Positions 1-5,212 of a stretch of 5,234 bases of DNA are shown in pieces. Within the stretch, counting starts at the first letter, position 1; each line of letters starts with the position of its first letter. The stretch covers positions 1 to 5,234 of the forward strand of contig CALCNB010000241.1 of NCBI GenBank assembly GCA_937897785.1, read 5' to 3'. A program made the translations under genes and the position numbers. This DNA is from an uncultured Cellvibrionales bacterium. GTDB lineage: Bacteria > Pseudomonadota > Gammaproteobacteria > Pseudomonadales > UBA7434. Under the pieces are notes generated by a model. The model made no database searches. It saw only the letters and a program-made list of their open reading frames with translations, and was not told the DNA's origin.

Positions 1-386
1 CTGATCTGGCTATTATCGATAAACGCCGCCCGCAGGCGAATGTCGCTGAAGTCATGAATATTATCGGTGACGTATCAGGTAAAACTTGCCTGTTAGTCGA
101 TGATATTGTCGATACTGCAGGCACCTTGTGCACCGCTGCTGCCGCGCTTAAAGAACACGGTGCCGCCGCCGTTATTGCCTACTGTACTCACCCTGTACTT
201 TCAGGCCCGGCTATCGAACGCATTGGTGACTCAGAGTTGGATGCCTTGGTGGTTACTGACACCATTCCTTTATCTCAAACAGCGATCGATACCGGAAAAA
301 TTCGCGTGTTATCGATGGCCAATATGCTGGCAGAGTCGATTCGACGTGTCAGTAATGAAGAATCTATTAGTGCGATGTTTCGCTAA
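1..386 (+). CDS. prs: Ribose-phosphate pyrophosphokinase (PRPP synthetase), C-terminal part
   Basis: This cytoplasmic enzyme transfers pyrophosphate from ATP to ribose 5-phosphate, making PRPP for purine, pyrimidine, histidine, tryptophan and NAD synthesis. The frame is open from the left edge (first full codon at 3) and gives 127 residues of a protein usually about 315 long, so only the C-terminal domain is present. It begins with the conserved stretch DLAIIDKRRP, continues with the PRPP-binding loop VDDIVDTAGTL (about residues 35-45 of the visible part) and ends with the family-typical NEESISAMF close to the stop, so the C-terminus is intact. An internal ATG at 54 is not the start, because conserved sequence continues upstream of it. 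rplY follows after 105 nt on the same strand, the usual gammaproteobacterial order. The assignment is secure; the promoter and N-terminal domain lie outside the window. Confidence 0.97.
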   Translation, partial: DLAIIDKRRPQANVAEVMNIIGDVSGKTCLLVDDIVDTAGTLCTAAAALKEHGAAAVIAYCTHPVLSGPAIERIGDSELDALVVTDTIPLSQTAIDTGKIRVLSMANMLAESIRRVSNEESISAMFR

Positions 387-401
387 CGCGCTAATGTAAC
401 C

Positions 402-428
402 GTTAAGCCTTTATTCGTGTGGCTTAAC
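402..428 (+). repeat. Perfect 8-bp inverted repeat in the prs-rplY gap
   Basis: The arms GTTAAGCC (402-409) and GGCTTAAC (421-428) are exact reverse complements around an 11-nt loop. The RNA hairpin would begin 16 nt after the prs stop and end about 63 nt before the rplY start. C-rich rather than T-rich sequence follows, so it does not fit a standard intrinsic terminator. It may be a weak or non-canonical terminator, an mRNA-stabilising 3' end for prs, or part of a structured rplY leader. The pairing is seen; the role is inference. Confidence 0.5.
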
Positions 429-479
429 CCCTTAAACCCAACGCATGCTCCGGTCGCAGGACATCGTTGATAACAGACT

Positions 480-484
480 GAGGT
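480..484 (+). promoter_or_regulatory. Ribosome binding site that decides the rplY start
   Basis: GAGGT lies 7-8 nt before the ATG at 492 but only 1-2 nt before the in-frame ATG at 486. Only the second ATG has normal spacing, so translation most likely starts at 492 with MSDAY. The first ATG would add only Met-Ile. Confidence 0.75.
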
Positions 485-491
485 AATGATT

Positions 492-1169
492 ATGTCTGAT
501 GCATATGTACTCGAAGCAACAAGCCGAGCCGACGCAGGGAAAGGTGCGAGCCGCCGCCTACGTCGTCTTGAAAATAAAGTCCCCGGTATTGTTTACGGTG
601 GTAAGTCTGACCCCGTCAGCATTTCAATGGATCATGATCCACTGTTTCACCAACTTGAAAATGAAGCGTTTTTCTCTAGCATCATCCAATTAAAGATTGA
701 TGGCAAAGCTGAAGACGTATTGTTAAAAGACCTACAACGTCACCCTGCTAAGAATATTATTATGCATGCTGATTTTTTACGGGTTGATAAAAACCAAGCT
801 ATCGTCGTTCAAGTACCACTGCACTTTGTTAACGAAGACAGCTCTGTCGGCGTTAAAATGCAAGGTGGACGTGTTGCTCACCAAGCCAATGAAATTGAAA
901 TTCGCTGTCTACCCGGTGACTTACCTGAATACATCGAAGTTGACATGGCTGAAGTCGAAGTCGGTCAAGTAGTTCACTTATCCGATGTAACCTTGCCCGA
1001 GGGCGTCGTCAGCGTCGCACTGGGTCTTGGCGAAGAACACGACCTGGCCATTGCTAACATTTCGGCACCGAAAGCTGAAACTGAAATTGAAACTGACGAT
1101 GACGCAGTCGCATCAGACGACGATGATGCTGCAACTGATGCAGGCGATGACGCAGAAGCTAAGGATTAG
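492..1169 (+). CDS. rplY: 50S ribosomal protein bL25, long CTC/TL5-type
   Basis: This protein of the large ribosomal subunit binds 5S rRNA. The 225-residue product is the two-domain CTC/TL5 form, not the short form of about 94 residues found in E. coli. The N-terminal 5S-binding domain (about 1-97) shows GKGASRRLRR (17-25), PGIVYG (31-36), DLQRHP (80-85) and HADF (92-95). The C-terminal beta domain (about 100-192) includes VPLHFVNEDSSVGVKMQGG and the acidic patch around 145-160. A low-complexity acidic tail (about 195-225) follows, with 15 Asp/Glu in its last 34 residues; such tails occur in other long bL25 proteins. The start at 492 is chosen over 486 on ribosome-binding-site spacing. It lies between prs and pth as in related bacteria, with 102 nt to pth. 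An autoregulatory leader is known for E. coli rplY; whether one acts here is inference. Confidence 0.96.
   Translation: MSDAYVLEATSRADAGKGASRRLRRLENKVPGIVYGGKSDPVSISMDHDPLFHQLENEAFFSSIIQLKIDGKAEDVLLKDLQRHPAKNIIMHADFLRVDKNQAIVVQVPLHFVNEDSSVGVKMQGGRVAHQANEIEIRCLPGDLPEYIEVDMAEVEVGQVVHLSDVTLPEGVVSVALGLGEEHDLAIANISAPKAETEIETDDDAVASDDDDAATDAGDDAEAKD
1097..1155 (+). repeat. In-frame 11-bp direct repeat in the acidic tail of rplY
   Basis: CGATGACGCAG occurs at 1097-1107 and again at 1145-1155. The copies are 48 bp apart, a multiple of three, and both are read in the same frame (both encode Asp-Asp-Ala within the acidic tail). Slippage or recombination between them would change the tail by 16 residues without breaking the frame. 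The repeat is seen; any length variation is inference. Confidence 0.6.
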
Positions 1170-1173
1170 ATTT

Positions 1174-1208
1174 CTTTGACGCTCGTGCTGTACGCGCGAG
1201 CGTCAAAG
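1174..1208 (+). repeat. Long perfect hairpin between rplY and pth
   Basis: CTTTGACGCTCG (1174-1185) and CGAGCGTCAAAG (1197-1208) are exact 12-bp reverse complements. The next three inner positions also pair if one G-U is allowed, giving a stem of about 15 bp with a 5-nt loop. It starts only 4 nt after the rplY stop. The stem is GC-rich at the loop end and strong enough for a terminator, but CATTCAG follows instead of a T-tract. Possible roles are a non-canonical or partial terminator, an RNase III target, or a 3'-end stabiliser that lowers pth/ychF expression relative to rplY. The structure is clear; the role is open. Confidence 0.7.
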
Positions 1209-1271
1209 CATTCAGTTACCCTGTTCAACGGCAATATCAAGCATAATACGGTTTCCCGCTAGGTAACGACT

Positions 1272-1889
1272 ATGACTGACACGACGCCTGTACGTCTGCT
1301 TGTTGGACTCGGCAATCCTGGTAGTGAATACAGCCAAACACGGCACAACGCCGGTTTCTGGCTGATTGATGAATTAATTCGCCGACTACCCAATAGCCAA
1401 GCCTTAAGCGAAGACAGTAAATTCCACGGCCGGAGTGGCCAGCTCATTATCGGCGGCCACAGTATTCGTCTGCTGCAACCCTCTACCTTTATGAATCGCA
1501 GTGGTTTATCGGTCGCTGCCTTAGCCAATTTTTATAAGATAGCACCCGAGGCAATTTTAGTCGCTCACGATGAGCTTGATATTGCACCGGGTACCGTTCG
1601 GTTAAAAATGGGCGGCGGTCACGGCGGCCATAATGGCCTAAGAGATATTATTTCTAGCCTTGGCAACCAAAAATATTTCGGCCGTTTACGTATTGGTATT
1701 GGCCACCCTGGCAACGCTAAGCAAGTCAGTAACTTTGTATTAAAAAAAGCTCCGAGCACCGAGCAGCGCTGGATAGAAGACAGCATTGATGAAGTGGTTC
1801 GGCATATTGAGGCCATCGTCAAAGGCGACTGGCAACTGGTGATGAATCAACTGCACAGCTTTAATGCGGCAGAAAGCGACTCCGAATGA
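1272..1889 (+). CDS. pth: Peptidyl-tRNA hydrolase
   Basis: This essential cytoplasmic enzyme cleaves the ester bond of peptidyl-tRNAs that drop off stalled ribosomes, recycling tRNA. The 205 residues are near the usual length (about 194 in E. coli). The family signature GLGNPGSEYSQTRHNAGF covers residues 12-29. Residues matching the E. coli active site are present: Asn15 (N10), catalytic His25 (H20), Met74-Asn75 (M67-N68) in STFMNRSG, Asp100 (D93) in AHDELD and Asn121 (N114) after GGGHGGH. The C-terminal lid helix region (about 150-190) is intact. The start has an AGG (1261-1263) 8 nt upstream. A possible -10 (CATAAT, 1242-1247) has no convincing -35, so transcription may come from upstream genes. 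ychF follows 9 nt after the stop, a standard pairing. Confidence 0.97.
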   Translation: MTDTTPVRLLVGLGNPGSEYSQTRHNAGFWLIDELIRRLPNSQALSEDSKFHGRSGQLIIGGHSIRLLQPSTFMNRSGLSVAALANFYKIAPEAILVAHDELDIAPGTVRLKMGGGHGGHNGLRDIISSLGNQKYFGRLRIGIGHPGNAKQVSNFVLKKAPSTEQRWIEDSIDEVVRHIEAIVKGDWQLVMNQLHSFNAAESDSE

Positions 1890-1898
1890 GACAGTATT

Positions 1899-2990
1899 AT
1901 GGGATTTAATTGCGGCATTGTTGGCCTACCGAATGTGGGTAAATCGACCTTATTTAACGCCTTAACCAAAGCCGGCATCGATGCCGAGAATTTTCCTTTT
2001 TGCACCATTGAACCTAACACGGGCATTGTGCCAATACCCGATCCACGCATCGACCAATTGGCCAGTATTGTCAAGCCCGAAAAAATTATTCCCACCACGA
2101 TGGAATTTGTCGACATCGCCGGTTTAGTGGCTGGCGCCTCGAAAGGCGAAGGGCTTGGCAACCAGTTTTTAGGTAATATTCGTGAAACAGATGCGATTGC
2201 CCACGTGGTGCGCTGCTTTGACGATGACAACGTGATTCATGTCGAGGGCAGTATTAACCCCGCGGCCGACATTGAAGTGATTAACACCGAACTAGCACTG
2301 GCTGATTTAGACAGTGTTGAAAAAGCGCTGGTACGCTTTAGCAAAGCGGCCAAAGGCCAAGATGCCGATGCCATTGCAATGAAAGCGCTGTTAGAGAAAG
2401 TACAGCCGCATCTCGATGAAGCGAAACCTTTGCGCGCCATGAGTTTAACTGACGACGAACTAAAAAAACTCAAACCGCTGAGTCTATTAACCCTCAAACC
2501 GACCATGTACATCGCCAATGTCGATGAAGATGGCTTTGACAATAATCCTTACCTCGATCAAGTACGGGCCATTGCCGATGCTGAGTCGGCCGTGGTGGTG
2601 AGTATCTGTAATAAACTCGAGGCCGAAATAGCCGAGCTTGACGACGATGAACGCAATGAGTTTTTAGCCGACTTAGGCATGGCAGAAGCCGGCCTCGACC
2701 GCGTCATCCGCGCCGGTTATGACCTACTGGCGCTGCATACCTACTTTACCGCTGGCGTGAAAGAGGTGCGTGCCTGGACCATTCCTCTGGCCTCAAGCGC
2801 ACCTCAAGCGGCGGGTAAAATTCACACCGATTTTGAAAAAGGCTTTATTCGAGCCGAAGTAATCGGTTTTGATGACTATATCGCCGGTAATGGCGAACAA
2901 GGGGCCAAAGATGCTGGAAAATGGCGCTTAGAGGGCAAAGACTATACCGTTGTCGATGGTGATGTGATTCACTTTCGGTTTAATGTGTAA
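1899..2990 (+). CDS. ychF: Ribosome-associated ATPase YchF (OLA1 family)
   Basis: YchF is a universally conserved Obg-family P-loop protein that prefers ATP to GTP, binds ribosomes and has been linked to oxidative stress responses. The 363 residues equal the E. coli length. The P-loop GLPNVGKS is at 9-16, the G3 motif DIAG at 72-75, and GEGLGNQFL follows at 83-91; this family has a hydrophobic residue where most GTPases have the catalytic Gln. The G4 position reads NVDE (207-210) instead of NKxD, the change that explains ATP preference. A helical insertion with coiled-coil character spans about 130-200, and the TGS domain occupies about 280-363. The ATG lies 9 nt after the pth stop. Only a weak GAG (1888-1890), overlapping that stop, could serve as ribosome binding site, so translational coupling to pth is likely. 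Confidence 0.97.
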   Translation: MGFNCGIVGLPNVGKSTLFNALTKAGIDAENFPFCTIEPNTGIVPIPDPRIDQLASIVKPEKIIPTTMEFVDIAGLVAGASKGEGLGNQFLGNIRETDAIAHVVRCFDDDNVIHVEGSINPAADIEVINTELALADLDSVEKALVRFSKAAKGQDADAIAMKALLEKVQPHLDEAKPLRAMSLTDDELKKLKPLSLLTLKPTMYIANVDEDGFDNNPYLDQVRAIADAESAVVVSICNKLEAEIAELDDDERNEFLADLGMAEAGLDRVIRAGYDLLALHTYFTAGVKEVRAWTIPLASSAPQAAGKIHTDFEKGFIRAEVIGFDDYIAGNGEQGAKDAGKWRLEGKDYTVVDGDVIHFRFNV

Positions 2991-3010
2991 ACAAACGCCG
3001 CGCTTCTGAC

Positions 3011-3039
3011 TTGACAAAAAAGCGGTCAATCGGGAGAAT
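3011..3039 (+). promoter_or_regulatory. Promoter of tRNA-Met with GC-rich discriminator
   Basis: A perfect -35 box TTGACA (3011-3016) is separated by exactly 17 nt from a -10-like GAGAAT (3034-3039, 4 of 6 consensus). The following GCGCCTCC is the GC-rich discriminator typical of stable-RNA promoters under stringent (ppGpp/DksA) control in gammaproteobacteria. Transcription would start near 3046, about 60 nt before the mature tRNA, leaving a 5' leader for RNase P. The boxes are seen; stringent control is inferred from the class. Confidence 0.75.
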
Positions 3040-3107
3040 GCGCCTCCGCTTGTGAAAGTCCTAACGGCTAATCGCCGCTAAGCGACCAGATAAGCATTCT
3101 TCAATAT

Positions 3108-3184
3108 GGCAAGGTAGCTCAGCTGGTTAGAGCACATCACTCATAATGATGGGGTCGGCGGTTCGAATCCGCCCCTTGCTACCA
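3108..3184 (+). tRNA. tRNA-Met (CAT anticodon), elongator
   Basis: The 77-nt gene folds as a complete cloverleaf. The acceptor arms GGCAAGG and CCTTGCT pair with a G-U at 1-72, the D stem is GCTC/GAGC, the anticodon stem CATCA/TGATG is perfect with anticodon CAT at 3142-3144, the variable loop is GGGTC, and the T stem GGCGG/CCGCC encloses TTCGAAT. CCA is encoded (3182-3184). The anticodon arm and variable loop match, from memory, E. coli elongator tRNA-Met, and the pattern differs from the initiator (no three G-C pairs next to the anticodon loop) and from the lysidine-modified tRNA-Ile2. It follows ychF by 117 nt, has its own promoter, and no clear terminator is seen after it. Confidence 0.96.
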
Positions 3185-3249
3185 TTGAATAAATCACCTA
3201 GCTAAACGCCATCAAAAAGCCATCGCGTCACCTAAACGTTTTGCATCAT

Positions 3250-3561
3250 TCAAGCTCTGGGCGGCAAGCCATGCACCATGGTCAAAAACTGCATATCAGT
3301 ACCAGCTCTACGGTGCTCAGACAGTGCTTGATAATCGGGATCGGCAAACCAGTCTCTAGCTTGCTGTTCAGAGGGAAAACTAAAAATGATCATGCGGCCT
3401 TCTCGTGGCGTCCCCTCAAGGGTATGTGCATGATCATCATAGGTAATAAACTCGCCACCGTATTTTTTTAGTAGTGGAAAAAATCCTTTCTCATAAACCC
3501 TGTATTCTTCTGCATTGGTGACATGTAAGTTAACGACCATATAGACGGGAACATCACTCAT
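3250..3561 (-). CDS. DUF1330 domain protein
   Basis: This is a small soluble protein of 103 residues with the DUF1330 pattern, a dimeric alpha/beta-barrel (ferredoxin-like) fold of unknown function. Visible hallmarks are VYMVVNLHVTNAEEYRVYEKG (6-26, strand then helix; here named by its first residues), KYGGEF (33-38), LEG (48-50), GRMIIFSFPS (55-64), ARDWFADPDYQAL (68-80) and the closing strand around MQFLTMVHG. The frame is open back to an ATG at 3630, but the start at 3561 is preferred because AGAGGA sits 6 nt upstream and conserved sequence begins just after it; the longer start would lie at the predicted promoter. The gene converges on tRNA-Met and ends 65 nt from it. No catalytic residue can be assigned, and related proteins are only annotated by fold. 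Confidence 0.85.
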   Translation of the reverse strand: MSDVPVYMVVNLHVTNAEEYRVYEKGFFPLLKKYGGEFITYDDHAHTLEGTPREGRMIIFSFPSEQQARDWFADPDYQALSEHRRAGTDMQFLTMVHGLPPRA

Positions 3562-3567
3562 GTTATT

Positions 3568-3573
3568 TCCTCT
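3568..3573 (-). promoter_or_regulatory. Ribosome binding site that decides the DUF1330 start
   Basis: On the - strand AGAGGA (3573 down to 3568) stands 6 nt before the ATG at 3561. This strong site supports the 103-residue product over the 126-residue reading from 3630, which has no such site. Confidence 0.8.
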
Positions 3574-3630
3574 AAATCCAGATTTCGATGTTGAATACCC
3601 TCTGCAAAAGACTATTACCGAAGGCGGCAT

Positions 3631-3659
3631 ATCATAATAACTTAGCGCTTGATCGCCAA
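3631..3659 (-). promoter_or_regulatory. Promoter candidate for the DUF1330 gene
   Basis: Read on the - strand, TTGGCG (3659-3654, 4 of 6 to TTGACA) and TATGAT (3636-3631, 5 of 6 to TATAAT) are separated by exactly 17 nt. Transcription would begin near 3624, giving a leader of about 60 nt before the ATG at 3561. The site lies in the 156-nt gap after the ABM gene, so the DUF1330 gene probably has its own transcript, although read-through from upstream is not excluded. Confidence 0.6.
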
Positions 3660-3717
3660 GCTCTTAACTAAAGACAGAAAAAATCAGCCTAGACTAACAG
3701 CCATTATTTAGCGACGC

Positions 3718-4011
3718 TTAAATCGTTAAATCATCATAATAACGAATACTCGGCGCTGAGGCCATTAATGCCCCCAATGATTCCAAGGTGCCCTGCTCGG
3801 CTCGCCAAGCAACATAGGCCTCATAGTCGGCGCGGGTCTGCCATTGCTCTAGCAATATCAGATTCGCAGGATCATCTTGATTAGCCAACACCTTAACTTC
3901 TATACAACCCGTATAGCTGCGAGTATCAGGTAAAATCGCCTCAAAGGTAGCTTTTAATTCGTCGACACATTCAGGTTTGGCTTGAACTTCTAAAATGACC
4001 TTGATACTCAT
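3718..4011 (-). CDS. Antibiotic biosynthesis monooxygenase (ABM) domain protein
   Basis: The 97-residue product is a single ABM-like domain, a small dimeric alpha/beta-barrel fold. Characterised relatives include quinol monooxygenase YgiN, ActVA-Orf6 and heme-degrading IsdG, but most members are uncharacterised. The pattern is strand VILEVQAKPE (5-14), helix DELKATFEAILPDTR (17-31), YTGCIEVKVLANQDD (33-47), LILLEQW (51-57), helix TRADYEAYVAWR (59-70) and final strand SIRYYDDL. Many relatives have His in the helix after the EQW motif; here the nearest equivalent appears to be Tyr66, so the catalytic type is uncertain. AGGA lies 6 nt before the ATG. The gene starts 29 nt after the DDN-family gene and is probably the last gene of that operon. 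A perfect TATAAT overlaps the upstream stop, but no matching -35 is visible. Confidence 0.88.
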   Translation of the reverse strand: MSIKVILEVQAKPECVDELKATFEAILPDTRSYTGCIEVKVLANQDDPANLILLEQWQTRADYEAYVAWRAEQGTLESLGALMASAPSIRYYDDLTI

Positions 4012-4040
4012 GATTTTTCCTAGATGATTTAATTGATTAA

Positions 4041-4541
4041 TTATAAAAACTGTTGACCATCAAGCGCGGTTAGTTCAAACACTGGCAAGGTGCGTGGGTA
4101 TTGATTTGCCCATTGTTGATAACGACTGTAAACAGGGGCATAGCGACAACAAATAGCGAACATAGCATCACGCTCAGCACCGCGTAAAGTTCGCACCTTC
4201 ACGGGATACTGTCGACGCTTGTAACGAATCTCGGCCTGTGAATTGGCACGTAAATTATGCGCCCAGTGTGGATCGATGCGCGTACCACCTCGTGAACCAA
4301 CTACCAACAAACTGCCAGTGCCGGTAGGAAAAACGGGCAATACTGTCGAGCGAGCCAAGCCTGTTTTTCTTCCTGTCGAGGTCAATATGCAAGGGTTGTT
4401 ATAGCCTGATTTATCGTCTTTAGTGAACACCCAAATAATGGGCGAGAACGATAGCCAGCGCACACACCAGACATCGGTGATGCGACCTATATTAGAGCCA
4501 CCAAACCACCGGATGAATCTCTGTACAGGGGATATTTTCAT
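4041..4541 (-). CDS. Deazaflavin-dependent nitroreductase (DDN) family protein
   Basis: The 166-residue product resembles the DDN family (split beta-barrel; F420H2-dependent quinone reductase/nitroreductase of mycobacteria and relatives). Visible motifs are LTSTGRKTGLARSTVLPVF (53-71), where the basic residues fit the cofactor phosphate-binding region, VVGSRGG (80-86), DPHWAHNLRANSQAEI (90-105) and PVFELT (153-158). The N-terminal 40 residues are Trp-rich and hydrophobic (about 22-40), which may anchor it at the membrane surface as described for mycobacterial Ddn. The ATG follows the methyltransferase stop after only 3 nt with no clear ribosome binding site, indicating coupled translation. 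Whether it uses F420, FMN or another ligand cannot be read here; F420 is not typical of gammaproteobacteria. Family assignment is good; the reaction is unknown. Confidence 0.85.
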   Translation of the reverse strand: MKISPVQRFIRWFGGSNIGRITDVWCVRWLSFSPIIWVFTKDDKSGYNNPCILTSTGRKTGLARSTVLPVFPTGTGSLLVVGSRGGTRIDPHWAHNLRANSQAEIRYKRRQYPVKVRTLRGAERDAMFAICCRYAPVYSRYQQWANQYPRTLPVFELTALDGQQFL

Positions 4542-4544
4542 AAC

Positions 4545-5174
4545 TTAATTAAGCGGTTTTACCGCGATACCATGAATCGATGAACGCACGATGGCCGGCA
4601 CTGAGTCAGGCATAGCGTCACGCTGAATTTTGACAAACTCAAAACCTGCCCTGAGCATGGCCTTTTCTGTTTCACGATTAAGATGGCAATTGCCAGCGAA
4701 TTTTCGCCACAAGGGAGTCAACCACTCTTGCCAGCGACGCGCTTTTGAATCGGTTTTCGCGGCAACATGCTCGATAAAAAGATAACGACCACCCGGTTTT
4801 AAAACACGATAAATTTCAGCTAAGCTACGATCAATATTCGTAACTGAACAACACACCAGTGATGCTATAACGTAGTCAAAGCGGTTATCATCAAAAGAAA
4901 GTTGCTCGGCTTTGGCATTACTGATACATACATCATTACGCTGACTTGTTGCGGCTTTTTTTTCTAATTGATTGCGCATCGCAGCATCAGGCTCAGACAA
5001 TAACAAGCGAATATTACCACTCGGATAATAAGCCAAATTAGCACCCGTGCCCGCGCCAATCTCTAACACTTCGCCTGTCACTTCAGCTAATAGCTCAGTC
5101 CGCCAATCATGCAAGCAAGCTTTTTCAAGTCCTGACATAAACCGATCATAAAAAAAGGTATTTAATGCCGACAC
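4545..5174 (-). CDS. METTL7-like class I SAM-dependent methyltransferase
   Basis: This is a 209-residue Rossmann-fold methyltransferase of the Methyltransf_11 type. Motif I VLEIGAGTG is at about 36-44, the acidic residue after strand 2 is Glu61 (SEPD), the post-I region is FDYVIASLVCCSV (about 99-111) and LKPGG is near 125-129. The C-terminal half resembles human METTL7A/B (thiol methyltransferases TMT1A/B): VCCSV, IEHVAAKTDS, a Trp-rich stretch, CHLNRET and a closing HGIAVKP. These proteins otherwise include PmtA-like phospholipid methyltransferases, so thiol or lipid substrates are both possible. The frame is open to a GTG at 5183, but that codon overlaps the AGGAG; the GTG at 5174 has an 8-nt spacing and is chosen. 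The next ATG would remove the conserved FYDRFM. First gene of the probable operon with DDN and ABM. Confidence 0.87.
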   Translation of the reverse strand: MSALNTFFYDRFMSGLEKACLHDWRTELLAEVTGEVLEIGAGTGANLAYYPSGNIRLLLSEPDAAMRNQLEKKAATSQRNDVCISNAKAEQLSFDDNRFDYVIASLVCCSVTNIDRSLAEIYRVLKPGGRYLFIEHVAAKTDSKARRWQEWLTPLWRKFAGNCHLNRETEKAMLRAGFEFVKIQRDAMPDSVPAIVRSSIHGIAVKPLN

Positions 5175-5182
5175 TGCGCGCA

Positions 5183-5187
5183 CTCCT
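5183..5187 (-). promoter_or_regulatory. Ribosome binding site that decides the methyltransferase start
   Basis: AGGAG on the - strand (5187 down to 5183) lies 8 nt before a GTG at 5174-5172. The other in-frame GTG (5183-5181) shares its first base with this motif and cannot be used with it. The start is therefore GTG at 5174, giving MSALNTFFYD. Confidence 0.65.
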
Positions 5188-5198
5188 AAAGCGTGGTT

Positions 5199-5212
5199 GA
5201 CTCATATGAGTC
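5199..5212. promoter_or_regulatory. Perfect 14-bp palindrome, candidate operator
   Basis: GACTCATATGAGTC is its own reverse complement with no spacer. It lies 11 nt upstream of the AGGAG of the methyltransferase gene, where a bound dimeric regulator could block transcription or where a promoter -10 (TATGAG inside it, 4 of 6) could be masked. No convincing -35 is visible in the few bases left before the window edge. The palindrome is seen; an operator role is inference, and no regulator gene is in view. Confidence 0.5.

Noticed and set aside
1242..1247. CATAAT upstream of pth as a promoter -10
   Set aside because: No reasonable -35 exists at 16-18 nt upstream (17 nt gives CCCTGT).
1847..2230. 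A - strand open frame of 127 codons opposite the start of ychF
   Set aside because: It is antisense to the highly conserved P-loop region of YchF, and its translation looks like a reverse-strand shadow.
3185..3249. Integration site or terminator after tRNA-Met
   Set aside because: No second copy of the tRNA 3' end, no integrase and no hairpin with T-tract was seen; only short repeats such as GCCATC around an A-run are present.
3241..3471. A + strand open frame of 76 codons opposite the DUF1330 gene
   Set aside because: It lies entirely antisense to a gene with a recognisable domain and a strong ribosome binding site, and its translation resembles no family.
3678..3697. Weak hairpin followed by TTTTTT on the - strand after the ABM gene, a possible terminator
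   Set aside because: The stem is only five pairs with two G-U pairs around a CTAG loop, too weak to call, although the T-run is suggestive.
4040..4045. Perfect TATAAT on the - strand before the ABM gene
   Set aside because: It falls in AT-rich sequence over the DDN-family stop codon, and the matching -35 position reads CGCGCT.
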